Of a stretch of DNA of 64,000 bases, positions 9,342 through 17,895 are shown piece after piece. The stretch is from Nocardia sp. CC227C. Its GTDB lineage: Bacteria > Actinomycetota > Actinomycetes > Mycobacteriales > Mycobacteriaceae. How positions within the stretch are numbered: position 1 is the first letter of the stretch; every line of letters begins with the position of its first letter. A program made the translations under genes and the position numbers. Below the pieces are notes generated by a model. That model did no database searches. It was not told where the DNA came from and saw nothing but the letters and a program-made list of their open reading frames with translations. The DNA lies in NCBI RefSeq assembly GCF_030767025.1, contig NZ_JASITE010000012.1, positions 186,001 through 250,000 on the forward strand, in the 5' to 3' direction.

Positions 9342-11198
9342 GTGGCCGCACCGCCTGCCGACCCCGCACTGTCCCCGGACGGTGTGGTCGGCCGCATCGT
9401 CGACGAGGTGTACCGGCTCTGCCGCACCGACGGCTCCGGCGCGCTCGCCGACTACATTCCGGAACTGGCCGCGGTGCAACCGGATTCGTTCGGCGTCTGC
9501 CTGGCCACCGCGGACGGTCGGGTGTACGGCAGCGGGGACCTGGACACCCGTTTCACCATTCAGTCGATCTCCAAGCCGTTCACCTACGCGCTGGCGCTGG
9601 CCGACCGCGGTCCGGCGGCGGTGGCCGAACGCATCGACGTGGAGCCGAGCGGGGAACCGTTCTCCGAGATCAGTCTCGACCCCGGCACCCAGCGGCCGCG
9701 CAATCCGATGATCAACGCGGGCGCGATAGCGGCGGCCGCCCTGATCACCGGCCGCGACGCCGCCGACCGGTTCGAACGCGTCCGGCGCAGCTACAGCCGC
9801 TTCGCCGGACGTGATCTCCGGCTCGACGAGGCGGTGTACGCCTCCGAGGCGCGCACCGGATACCGCAATCGGGCCATCGGCTATCTGCTGCGCGGCGCGG
9901 GCATCATCGACGGCGATCCGGACGAGGCGGTGGACCGCTACTTCCGGCAGTGCTCGATCGACATCACCTGCCGCGACCTGGCCCTGATGGCGGCCACACT
10001 GGCCAACAACGGGGTGCAGCCGCTGACCCGCGAGCGGGCGCTCACCGCGCCGCTGGTGCGGCAGGTGCTCAGCGTCATGACCACCTGCGGCATGTACGAC
10101 GCCGCCGGAGACTGGGTGACCACCGTGGGTCTGCCCGCGAAAAGCGGTGTGGGCGGCGGCATTCTGGCGGTACTGCCCGGACAGCTCGGCATCGCCGTGT
10201 ACTCGCCGCGGCTGGACGCGCACGGCAGCAGCGTGCGCGGGGTGCGGGCGTGCCGGGAGCTGTCGGACCGGCTCGGCCTGCACTTCCTGCACGTGACCCG
10301 GGCCGCGCACACCGCCATCCGGGCGGCCTACTCGGTGGCGGAGGCGCCGTCGCGGCTGCGCCGCGACGGCGCGGAACTGGCGGTGCTGGAACGCTTCGGT
10401 GACCGGGCGCGCATTGTCGAACTGCACGGTGACCTGCTGTTCGCGGGTGCGGAGTCGGCGGTGCGGGCGGTGGAGAAGTTCCCCGGCGAATTGGACGCGC
10501 TGGCGCTCGACGTGCGCGAGGTGGGCGACGTGAGCGCCATCGCCGTGCGCATGCTGGAGGAGCTGCGCACCGAACTGGCCGCCACCGGCTGCCGGGTCGC
10601 GCTGGTGGACCCGGACGCCAAACTCGGTCAGCTGGAGTCGAGTCTCGATCCCGACGATCCGCACGGGCGGGTGTTCATCGACCGGGACACCGCGGCGGAA
10701 TGGTGCGAACAGGTCGTACTCGACCGCCACGGACCGCCCGCCAACCGTGCGGCCGTGCCGCTGGAGCACCATCCCGCACTGGCCGGGCTGCCCGAGCACC
10801 AACGGCGTTCGCTGGCAGTCGAATTCACCGTGCGGACGCTGGCGCGCGGCGAGACCATCGTGGCCAAGGGCAGCCCGCGCTCGGGCCTGTACCTCATTCT
10901 CGACGGCCGGGTGCGGATCGGGTTCACCGGCCGCGACGGCCGCCGCCACCGCCTCGTCACCCTCACGGCCGGGATGTCGTTCGGCGAGATCGCCCTGATC
11001 CTCGACCAACCGTTCCCCAACGACATCCTCGCCGAGACGACCGTCAGCCTGGCGGTGCTCACACCCGACCGCTTCGACACCCTCACCCAGCAGGCCCCGG
11101 CACTCAAGGTCGCCCTGCTCGAACGCCTGGCCGCCGCCGCGTACGGCCAGGCCGACGCGGCGGTGCGCGCCCTGGCCGCCCACGGCGGGGTGTACTGA
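9342..11198 (+). CDS. glsA: glutaminase fused to STAS and cyclic-nucleotide-binding domains
   Basis: Hydrolyses glutamine to glutamate and ammonia. The serine-dependent glutaminase domain covers residues 1-305, with the catalytic Ser-x-x-Lys in FTIQSISKPF (S75, K78), the asparagine in MINAGAIAAAALITG, and YRNRAIGYLLRGAG. A STAS domain follows (about 345-455; VELHGDLLFAGAESAVRAV, LALDVREVGDVSAIAVRML), then a cNMP-binding beta-roll (about 484-600; ETIVAKGSPRSGLYLILDGRVRIG, GMSFGEIALILDQPF). At 618 residues it is twice the size of a plain bacterial GlsA. The C-terminal domains suggest allosteric control by partner proteins or a cyclic nucleotide; that is inference. Start GTG 9342. Confidence 0.93.
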   Translation: MAAPPADPALSPDGVVGRIVDEVYRLCRTDGSGALADYIPELAAVQPDSFGVCLATADGRVYGSGDLDTRFTIQSISKPFTYALALADRGPAAVAERIDVEPSGEPFSEISLDPGTQRPRNPMINAGAIAAAALITGRDAADRFERVRRSYSRFAGRDLRLDEAVYASEARTGYRNRAIGYLLRGAGIIDGDPDEAVDRYFRQCSIDITCRDLALMAATLANNGVQPLTRERALTAPLVRQVLSVMTTCGMYDAAGDWVTTVGLPAKSGVGGGILAVLPGQLGIAVYSPRLDAHGSSVRGVRACRELSDRLGLHFLHVTRAAHTAIRAAYSVAEAPSRLRRDGAELAVLERFGDRARIVELHGDLLFAGAESAVRAVEKFPGELDALALDVREVGDVSAIAVRMLEELRTELAATGCRVALVDPDAKLGQLESSLDPDDPHGRVFIDRDTAAEWCEQVVLDRHGPPANRAAVPLEHHPALAGLPEHQRRSLAVEFTVRTLARGETIVAKGSPRSGLYLILDGRVRIGFTGRDGRRHRLVTLTAGMSFGEIALILDQPFPNDILAETTVSLAVLTPDRFDTLTQQAPALKVALLERLAAAAYGQADAAVRALAAHGGVY

Positions 11199-11535
11199 AT
11201 TCGACTCATCGCCGCCACCCGGGCGCACCGCAGGGGTCCGCCCGCGTGGTCTCCCACGCGCGACGACGGCGACCATGCCCATGGCTCGCCGTGGCCAGAA
11301 TCGTCACACCCGGAACCTCCGTACGAATGTCTACCGATACCGCTGTGCCGTGTCGCCCGCGCCGACGGTCGAGACGACCTGTAGCCGGACTCGCGCACCC
11401 GGTCGTTGCCGCCGTTCCCGCCGGGTCGCGGCGACTCGAGCACCGCACACCACGACGCGGCGGCTCGGGCGCTGTCGCGGCCGCGGCGTCGGTAGCATCG
11501 GCCGTGACCCGTCCGCCCAGCCAGGAGGAATGCCC
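11199..11535. other. 337-nt gap upstream of the SIMPL gene, no gene seen
   Basis: The frame of the next gene is open back to 11275, but this 85-codon stretch is arginine/threonine-rich and lacks a signal peptide or domain, so it is not taken as coding. No clear hairpin or promoter motif stands out except the AGGAGG ribosome site at 11523-11528. Confidence 0.5.
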
Positions 11536-12216
11536 GTGACCAGCATCGAGACCGGCACCGTCACCACCTTCGGCAGCGGGGCGGCCCGCGCCACGCCGGA
11601 TCTCATGCGGGTCACCATCTCCATCGAGTCGCGGGCGGAGACGGTGTCGGCGGCGTACGCCCGCGCCGGGGAGCGCAGTGACGCGGTGGTCGCCAGCCTG
11701 CGCGGGGACGGGGTGCGGTCCGCCGATATCGCCACCAGCGGGCTGTCGGTGCGCACCGACACCGTGTGGGCGGAGGATCGCGAACGCATTACCGGCTACA
11801 TCGCCACCACCGCGCTGACCGTGGCACTCCGCGATGTCGGTTCCTCCGGTGCCGCAACGGAATCCGGCACTCCCCCGGCCACCGTCATCGCGCACGCCGT
11901 GGACGCGGGCGGCGACGACGTCCGCCTCGGCGGCCTGAACCTCACCGTCGCCGACGAGGAGGCGCTGCTGGAGCGGGCGCGCGACGCCGCCTGGGACAAT
12001 GCCCTCGCCAAGGCCACCCGGTACGCCACCCGCGCCGGCCGCACCCTGGGACCGGTGCTGGAGATCACCGAGAACACCTCGATGCCGACCCCGGTCCCCC
12101 GCGCCTACGCCGTCGCCGCCAAATCCGCCGGCATGGGCGGAGCCCCGGAGATCCCCGTCGCACTCGGCGAGAGCGAACTGTCCGCGAGCCTGCGCGTCAC
12201 GTGGCAGCTGAGCTGA
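11536..12216 (+). CDS. SIMPL (DUF541) domain-containing protein
   Basis: Protein of the SIMPL family (signalling molecule associated with mouse pelle-like kinase), bacterial members of which are often periplasmic, beta-rich and of unclear function. 226 residues from GTG 11536, which lies 7 nt after AGGAGG; ATG 11530 would leave only 1 nt and is less likely. Family features: GTVTTFGSGAARATPDLMRV at the start, ADIATSGLSVRTD and ITGYIATTALTVALRD in the centre, and a C-terminal repeat ending LRVTWQLS. No signal peptide is visible, so a cytoplasmic location is more likely here. Confidence 0.85.
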   Translation: MTSIETGTVTTFGSGAARATPDLMRVTISIESRAETVSAAYARAGERSDAVVASLRGDGVRSADIATSGLSVRTDTVWAEDRERITGYIATTALTVALRDVGSSGAATESGTPPATVIAHAVDAGGDDVRLGGLNLTVADEEALLERARDAAWDNALAKATRYATRAGRTLGPVLEITENTSMPTPVPRAYAVAAKSAGMGGAPEIPVALGESELSASLRVTWQLS

Positions 12217-12230
12217 ACCACGGGGGCACG

Positions 12231-12668
12231 TGATCCCGGCCGCTGTGCTCGCGCGAGTCGCGCGCGGACGCCGCGGCCACCGATGCCGCCGCCGACGGGG
12301 TCACCTTCATCGTCAACAGCGGCTGGCGCTCCCCGGACCACCAGAATCGCCTGCTACGCCAGGCGGTCGCGAAGTACGGTTCGCGAGCGGCGGCCGCCCG
12401 CTGGGTCGCCACCGCGGAAACGTCGGCTCACGTGTCGGGCGACGCCGTCGACCTCGCCTCGGATGCCGCGAAATGGCTGGCGGCTCACGGTGCCGGCTAC
12501 GGCCTGTGCCAGATCTACGCCAACGAGCCCTGGCACGTCGATCGCCTCGGGGCGCAGTTCGTAGTGCGGTGGCTGCGTGCCCATGTATCCCGACCCCGCC
12601 CACGATCCGAGGATGTGGCGTTGCACGAACCCGGACCGGCACGGTCCGCGAATCGCGTCCGGCCGTGA
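12231..12668 (+). pseudogene. truncated VanY-type D-Ala-D-Ala carboxypeptidase (peptidase M15)
   Basis: One frame reads without a stop between TGA 12231 and TGA 12666-12668. It encodes the central and C-terminal part of a VanY-like zinc DD-carboxypeptidase: VNSGWRSPDHQNRLLRQAV, then SAHVSGDAVDLAS and GLCQIYANEPWHVD, which hold the zinc-binding His/Asp and final His. The signal peptide and the first part of the domain are missing. The only in-frame GTG is at 12432, after the first motif. The 3' end after EPWHVD is also divergent. A dead fragment of a cell-wall peptidase gene is the best reading. Confidence 0.75.
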
Positions 12669-12691
12669 CCGGTCACGAGCGAGGTCGTGGC

Positions 12692-14266
12692 TCACAGTTC
12701 CAGCAGCGCGAGGCATTCCACGTGGTGAGTGCCGGGGAAGGCGTCGAAGGCGCGCAACTCGGTCACCATGTATCCCGCGTCCCGGTAGAGGCCGATGTCA
12801 CGGGCGAAAGCGGCCGGATCACAGCCGATGTGCACGATGCGGCGCGGTGACCGCGCGGCGAGCGCCGCGACCACCTCTCTGCCCGCACCCGCCCGGGGCG
12901 GATCGAGCACCACGACTTCCGGTGTGGCCGCGGGCTGTTCGGCAATCCAGCGCTCGACCCGCTCGGCGCGCAGCTCCACCCACGGCAGGTCGGCCAGCGA
13001 CGCGGTGCCGTCGGCGACGGCCGTCCGCGCGAACTCGACACCCGACACCGCGCCGGTGGCGCCGACCTGCTCGGCCACTCGCGCCGCGAAAACACCGACC
13101 CCGCAGTACAGATCCCAGGCCGATGCACCGGGAGAGGCGTACGCCCAGTCGGCCACCACGTCCGAATAGCACTGCGCCGCACCGATATGCGGCTGCCAGA
13201 ACCCGGTGGCCGACAGCTCCCAACGCCGACCCGCCACATATTGGACGGCCCGGCCGGTGCCCTCGATCACGGTCTCGGCACGCGGGGCATGCGCCGCCGC
13301 CCGCCGCGCCGCGGCACCCCGGCGATCATCGTTCGACCAGCCCCGGCGAGCCGCGTCCGCGCCACCGCGTCGGCCACCGTCACGGCCCCGCGCACCTCGG
13401 CCGCCGCGACCACCCCGCGACCCCTGGCCGGTTCGGCGATCGCCGCGCCCGACGTGACGACCCGCCGCCTGCCCGCCCTCGGGCGGAGCCAGTTCGACGA
13501 TATGGCGCTGCCCGTCCCCGTCCACCGCTACGACGAGATCCGCCCCGGGCGTCCAGGTGCGCTCGGCTATACCCGCCATCGCACCGGCCACCGGCTGCGG
13601 ACACCGCAGGTCGGGAATCACCTCCACCCCGCGATAACGGTGCACCCCGGCCCGCCCCTCGGCGTCGACGGCCAACCGCACGCGACCGCGCCAGCCTCGG
13701 CTCGGTTCCGCGTCCCCGGAGGCACGACCGCCGGGTTGCCGCCCAGCCGTTCCCGGCCGTGCGGCGGCTCCCGACCCGACCAGGCCGGGCACCGTCCCGG
13801 AGTCGCCGGTGCCGTCCTTCGGCGTCGGCACGGTGTTCGGCCCCGGCGGGTTCGAGGTCGCTGTCCGGTGCGGCGGGCCGAGGTCCACCGGGATCGGCTC
13901 GACGACGATCTCGGTCTCCCATCCGGCCAGCCGCCGCAGTTGCTCGGCGACCACCATCGCCTTCAGAGCGCGCTGCGCCTCGGGGGTGACGTAGGAGAAG
14001 TCACAGCAGCCCGCGCCGCCGATGCCGGAGACCGGGCACAGGGCGGGGATTCGGTCCGGTGACGGTTCCAGGATCTCGAATGCTTCGGCGCGGCAGAAGG
14101 ATCCGCCGCGATCCTCGGTCACCCGGGCGCGGACCAGTTCGCCGGGCAGGCCGTGCCGGACGAACAGCACCCGCCCCTCGTGCCGGGCCACGCAGAATCC
14201 GCCGTGTCCGGGTGCGCCGAGGCGCAGTTCGAGTTCGGCTCCGTGCCAGTCACCCACGTCGGTCAC
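12692..14266 (-). CDS. class I SAM-dependent RNA methyltransferase (TrmA/RlmD family) with TRAM domain
   Basis: Predicted RNA uridine-C5 methyltransferase, equivalent to Rv2689c. A TRAM RNA-binding domain covers residues 1-55, followed by cysteines in CPVSGIGGAGCC (C77, C87/88) that fit an Fe-S site. The SAM fold has WDLYCGVGVFAARVAEQVG, VVVLDPPRAGAG, and the catalytic Cys region IVHIGCDPAAFARDIGLY. At 524 residues it exceeds the usual size of about 400 because of two low-complexity insertions: residues 131-188 (Gly/Pro/Thr) and 262-328 (RGG/RGR-rich). GTG start overlaps the permease stop by 4 nt (GTGA), so the two are co-translated. Confidence 0.9.
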   Translation of the reverse strand: MTDVGDWHGAELELRLGAPGHGGFCVARHEGRVLFVRHGLPGELVRARVTEDRGGSFCRAEAFEILEPSPDRIPALCPVSGIGGAGCCDFSYVTPEAQRALKAMVVAEQLRRLAGWETEIVVEPIPVDLGPPHRTATSNPPGPNTVPTPKDGTGDSGTVPGLVGSGAAARPGTAGRQPGGRASGDAEPSRGWRGRVRLAVDAEGRAGVHRYRGVEVIPDLRCPQPVAGAMAGIAERTWTPGADLVVAVDGDGQRHIVELAPPEGGQAAGRHVGRGDRRTGQGSRGGRGGRGARGRDGGRRGGADAARRGWSNDDRRGAAARRAAAHAPRAETVIEGTGRAVQYVAGRRWELSATGFWQPHIGAAQCYSDVVADWAYASPGASAWDLYCGVGVFAARVAEQVGATGAVSGVEFARTAVADGTASLADLPWVELRAERVERWIAEQPAATPEVVVLDPPRAGAGREVVAALAARSPRRIVHIGCDPAAFARDIGLYRDAGYMVTELRAFDAFPGTHHVECLALLEL

Positions 14267-16266
14267 CTACGCCCGTCACCGAATCCACGCCGGATCGCGC
14301 CCGGTGCGTTGACCTCGCCCCCGCGGCGGGCCTTGGTCGAGGAGCTGAGCTGCCAGGGCACGCTGGTCACCATGACGCCGGGCTCGAACAGCAGGCGGCC
14401 CTTGAGCCGCAGCGCGCTCTGATTGTGCAGCAGCTGTTCCCACCAGCGGCCCACCACGTATTCGGGGATGAACACGGTGACCACGTCGCGCGGGGAATCC
14501 TTGCGCAGCCGCTTCACGTAGTCCACCACCGGCTTGGTGATCTCCCGATACGGCGATTCGATCACCTTGAGCGGCACCGAGATATCGCTGCGCTCCCATT
14601 CCCGTACCAGTGCGCGGGTGTCGGGTTCGTCGACGTTCACGGTGATGGCCTCGAGAGTGTCGGGCCGGGTGGCGCGGGCGTAGGCGATGGCGCGCTTGGT
14701 CGGCAGATGCAGTTTGGACACCAGCACGATGGAGTGGGTGCGGCTGGGCAGCACCCCGTCCCATTCGGTCTCGTCCAGTTCGCGCGCGACCGTATCGTAG
14801 TGGCGGCGAATGAGTTTCATGAGCCCGAAGATGGACGCCATGGTGGCGATGGCGATCCACGCCCCGGCCAGGAACTTGGTGACCAGCACGATGATCAGCA
14901 CCGCCGCGGTCATGGTGAGGCCGATGGCGTTGATCACCCGCGACCGTTTCATCCGCGCCCGCTGTTCCGGATCGGTCTCGGTGCGCAGCAGCCGCGTCCA
15001 GTGCCGCAGCATGCCGGTCTGGCTCAGTACGAACGAGACGAACACCCCGACGATGTAGAGCTGAATGAGGTGCGTCACCTCCGCGCCGAAGAGCACCACG
15101 AAGGCGATGGCCCCGCCCGCCAGGAAGATGATGCCGTTGCTGAAGGCCAGCCGGTCGCCGCGGGTGTGCAGCTGCCGGGGCAGGAACCGGTCCTGGGCCA
15201 GCACCGACGCCAGCACCGGGAATCCGTTGAAGGCGGTATTGGCCGCCAGCACCAGGATCAGCGCGGTGACGATGGTGATGAAGTAGAATCCGATCGGGAA
15301 TTCGGAGAACACCGCGTGCGCCAACTGCGCGATCAGGGTCTTCTGCTCGTAATCCGCCGGTGCGCCGACCAGATCCTCGACGTTCTCGGCGTACACGATG
15401 CCGACCCGCTGGGCCAGCACGATCATGCTCATGAACAGTGTGATGGCGATGACACCGAGCAGCAGCAGGGTGGTGGCCGCATTGCGGGACTTGGGTTTCC
15501 GGAAGGCGGGCACCCCGTTGCTGATCGCCTCCACACCGGTCAGCGCCGCACAGCCGGAGGAGAAGGCGCGGGCGACGAGGAACACCAGCGCGATGCCGAG
15601 CAGGTGATCCTCGTCGGATTGCAGCTCGAACCCGTAGGACTCGGCGTGCACGGACTCACCCAGCACGTCGGTGCGGAAGAATCCCCAGATCAGCATGATG
15701 AACATGCCGAACATGAAGGCGTAGGTGGGGACAGCGAACATGGTGCCGGATTCGCGCACCCCGCGCAGGTTCACGGCGGTCAGCAATGCGATGGCCACCA
15801 CCGCGAACAACACCTTGTGCGTCGCCACGAACGGCACCGCCGAGCCGATGTTGGAGGCCGCCGAGGAGATCGACACCGCCACCGTGAGCACGTAGTCGAC
15901 CAGCAGCGCGCTGCCGACGGTGAGGCCCGCGGTGGGACCGAGGTTCTTGGTCGCCACCTCGTAGTCGCCGCCGCCGGACGGGTAGGCGTGCACGTTCTGC
16001 CGGTAGCTGGCCACCACGACGGCCATCACCACGGCCACCGCGATACCGATCCACGGCGCGTACACGTACGCGGACAACCCGGCCACCGAGAGCACCAGGA
16101 AGATCTCCTCCGGCGCGTACGCCACCGACGACAGCGCATCGGAGGCGAACACCGGCAGCGCGACCCGCTTGGGTAGCAGCGTGTGCCCCAGGGAGTCACT
16201 ACGGAAGGGGCGGCCCACCACCATGCGTTTGGCGGCCGTCGTCAACTTCGACACTCGAGGCAGCAT
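14263..16266 (-). CDS. APC-family amino acid/cation permease
   Basis: Inner-membrane transporter equivalent to Rv2690c, 667 residues. The N-terminal ~450 residues form about 12 hydrophobic helices with the APC signature from LPVFASDALSSVAYAPEEI through GGGDYEVATKNLG, and TGVEAISNGVPAFRKPKSRNA. The C-terminal ~200 residues are a soluble cytoplasmic domain (HSIVLVSKLHLPTKRAIAYA, VVTVFIPEYVVGRWWEQ), as in KUP-like and related permeases. ATG 16266 is chosen over an upstream frame extension to 16422. It is divergent from ceoB, and this link with a K+ regulator suggests an ion- or turgor-related substrate (inference). Confidence 0.9.
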   Translation of the reverse strand: MLPRVSKLTTAAKRMVVGRPFRSDSLGHTLLPKRVALPVFASDALSSVAYAPEEIFLVLSVAGLSAYVYAPWIGIAVAVVMAVVVASYRQNVHAYPSGGGDYEVATKNLGPTAGLTVGSALLVDYVLTVAVSISSAASNIGSAVPFVATHKVLFAVVAIALLTAVNLRGVRESGTMFAVPTYAFMFGMFIMLIWGFFRTDVLGESVHAESYGFELQSDEDHLLGIALVFLVARAFSSGCAALTGVEAISNGVPAFRKPKSRNAATTLLLLGVIAITLFMSMIVLAQRVGIVYAENVEDLVGAPADYEQKTLIAQLAHAVFSEFPIGFYFITIVTALILVLAANTAFNGFPVLASVLAQDRFLPRQLHTRGDRLAFSNGIIFLAGGAIAFVVLFGAEVTHLIQLYIVGVFVSFVLSQTGMLRHWTRLLRTETDPEQRARMKRSRVINAIGLTMTAAVLIIVLVTKFLAGAWIAIATMASIFGLMKLIRRHYDTVARELDETEWDGVLPSRTHSIVLVSKLHLPTKRAIAYARATRPDTLEAITVNVDEPDTRALVREWERSDISVPLKVIESPYREITKPVVDYVKRLRKDSPRDVVTVFIPEYVVGRWWEQLLHNQSALRLKGRLLFEPGVMVTSVPWQLSSSTKARRGGEVNAPGAIRRGFGDGRR

Positions 16267-16463
16267 AAGGGAGTCCAGGGCATGCGCTATTCGCGGCGCG
16301 GCCGGGCGGCCGATATGCACCTCTTCGATGTGAGAAATTCTCGTTCCGGTTTGAAAGCATTCAGGAGGGGGAACGTGCCCTCGGAGGAACATGGGCGGTA
16401 CGGTTGCCCCCCGGACAAGCAACCAGACCGCACACCACGGTTTTCGGGAATGGGGTTCGAACG

Positions 16464-17129
16464 GTGTACGTAGTGATCATGGGGTGCGGGCGAGTGGGTT
16501 CCTCGCTCGCGCGGGCCCTGGTCCGGATAGGTCACGAGGTCGCGGTGATCGACCAGAACTCGAGCGCCTTCCTGCGACTGGGCCGTGATTTCCCCGGAAT
16601 GTGCGTCACCGGTGTCGGATTTGACCGAGATGTCCTGACTCGGGCGGGAATCGAACGCGCGGGCGCATTCGCCGCCGTATCCTCCGGCGACAACTCCAAC
16701 ATCATCTCGGCGCGGGTCGCGCGCGAAACCTTCGCCGTGGAGCGTGTGGTCGCCCGCATCTACGACGCCAAACGCGCCGCCGTCTACGAGCGGCTGGGCA
16801 TCCCCACCATCGCCACCGTGCCCTGGACCACCGACCGCTTCCTGCGCACCCTCGTCTCCGACCAGGCCACCACCTCCTGGCGCGACCCCACGGGCACCGT
16901 CGCGGTCACCGAACTCACCCTGCACGAGGACTGGTACGGCCGCACCGTCACCGATCTGGAGAGCACGATCGGCGCGCGCGTCGCGTTCATCATCCGCTTC
17001 GGGCAGGGCATCCTGCCGACCGGCAAAACCGTGCTGCAAGCCGACGACGCCGTCTACATCGCCGCGACCTCGGGCACCGTCGGCGAGGCCGTCGCCCTGG
17101 CCACCACCGCACCCGCCCACGAGGACTGA
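16464..17129 (+). CDS. ceoB: TrkA-family potassium uptake protein CeoB
   Basis: Cytoplasmic NAD-binding regulatory subunit of a Trk-type K+ system, 221 residues. The N-terminal Rossmann motif is VIMGCGRVGSSLARAL, with the acidic end VAVIDQNS. The RCK-C part begins near residue 140 (VAVTELTLHEDWYGRTV) and ends in a DDAVYIAA stretch. GTG 16464 begins exactly at the nucleotide-binding motif. It precedes ceoC by 2 nt, the same arrangement as Rv2691-Rv2692. No Trk/Ktr membrane subunit is present in the window. Confidence 0.94.
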   Translation: MYVVIMGCGRVGSSLARALVRIGHEVAVIDQNSSAFLRLGRDFPGMCVTGVGFDRDVLTRAGIERAGAFAAVSSGDNSNIISARVARETFAVERVVARIYDAKRAAVYERLGIPTIATVPWTTDRFLRTLVSDQATTSWRDPTGTVAVTELTLHEDWYGRTVTDLESTIGARVAFIIRFGQGILPTGKTVLQADDAVYIAATSGTVGEAVALATTAPAHED

Positions 17130-17131
17130 TC

Positions 17132-17854
17132 ATGAAGGTAGCCATTGCCGGGGCCGGAGCCGTCGGCCGCAGCATCGCCCAGGAACTGCTGCGCGGCGGC
17201 CACGAGGTGATGCTGCTGGAACGCCGCCTCGACCACATCGACCCCACCGTCGCCCCCACCGCCGTCTGGGTGCACGCCGACGCGTGCGAACTGGAACTGC
17301 TCGAGGAAGCGGATCTGGAGACCTACGAGGTGGTCATCGCCGCCACCGGCGACGACAAGGTGAACCTGGTGTTCAGCCTGCTCGCCAAGACCGAGTTCGG
17401 GGTGCGCCGGGTGGTGGCGCGCGTCAACGACCCGCGCAACGAGTGGCTGTTCGATACGTCCTGGGGAGTGGACGTGGCCGTCTCGACACCGCGCCTGCTG
17501 GCCTCCCTGGTGGAGGAGGCGGTATCGGTGGGCGATCTGGTGCGGCTGATGACCCTGCGCCAGGGTCAGGCCAATCTGGTGGAGATCACACTGCCGACCG
17601 ATACGCCACTGGCGGGCAAGGCCGTTCGCACCCTCGCCATCCCCCGCGACGTCGCGCTGGTGACCATTCTGCGCGGCGGCCGGGTGATCGTGCCGCAGGG
17701 CGACGACCCGCTCGAGGGGGAGGACGAACTGCTGTTCGTCACCTCCGTGGAAGCCGAGGACGAGCTACGGAAGGCCCTCGGCGTCAACGGTTTCGGCACC
17801 GGCACGGCCGCGACCCCGGCGGAGTTCTCCACCGGAGCCGATTTCGCCTCCTGA
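17132..17854 (+). CDS. ceoC: TrkA-family potassium uptake protein CeoC
   Basis: Second RCK/TrkA subunit, 240 residues, partner of CeoB. N-terminal NAD-binding motif VAIAGAGAVGRSIAQELL followed by EVMLLERR, then ATGDDKVNLVFSLLAKTEFGV typical of TrkA-N. The RCK-C domain starts near residue 140 (LVEITLPTDTPLAGKAV) and includes PQGDDPLEGEDELLFVTS. Starts 2 nt after the ceoB stop, so translation is probably coupled. Converges with the sigma-factor gene. Confidence 0.94.
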   Translation: MKVAIAGAGAVGRSIAQELLRGGHEVMLLERRLDHIDPTVAPTAVWVHADACELELLEEADLETYEVVIAATGDDKVNLVFSLLAKTEFGVRRVVARVNDPRNEWLFDTSWGVDVAVSTPRLLASLVEEAVSVGDLVRLMTLRQGQANLVEITLPTDTPLAGKAVRTLAIPRDVALVTILRGGRVIVPQGDDPLEGEDELLFVTSVEAEDELRKALGVNGFGTGTAATPAEFSTGADFAS

Positions 17855-17860
17855 CCCGCC

Positions 17861-17887
17861 CCGGACCCGCCGGCCCATCCGGTCCGG
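17861..17887. terminator. possible hairpin between ceoC and the sigma gene
   Basis: CCGGACC (17861-17867) pairs with GGTCCGG (17881-17887) across a 13-nt loop in the 41-nt space between convergent stops. No T-tract; weak bidirectional terminator candidate. Confidence 0.3.
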
Positions 17888-17895
17888 CCCGGCGC

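Noticed and set aside
9150..11282. Long minus-strand open frame antisense to glsA
   Set aside because: GC-bias shadow; the plus strand encodes clear glutaminase, STAS and cNMP motifs.
14059..16176. 705-codon plus-strand open frame antisense to the APC permease
   Set aside because: His/Gln/Arg-rich composition without domains; mirror of the permease codons.
16450..16465. GGGGTTCGAACGG, resembling a tRNA T-arm
   Set aside because: No acceptor, D or anticodon arms around it; it is the region before the ceoB start.
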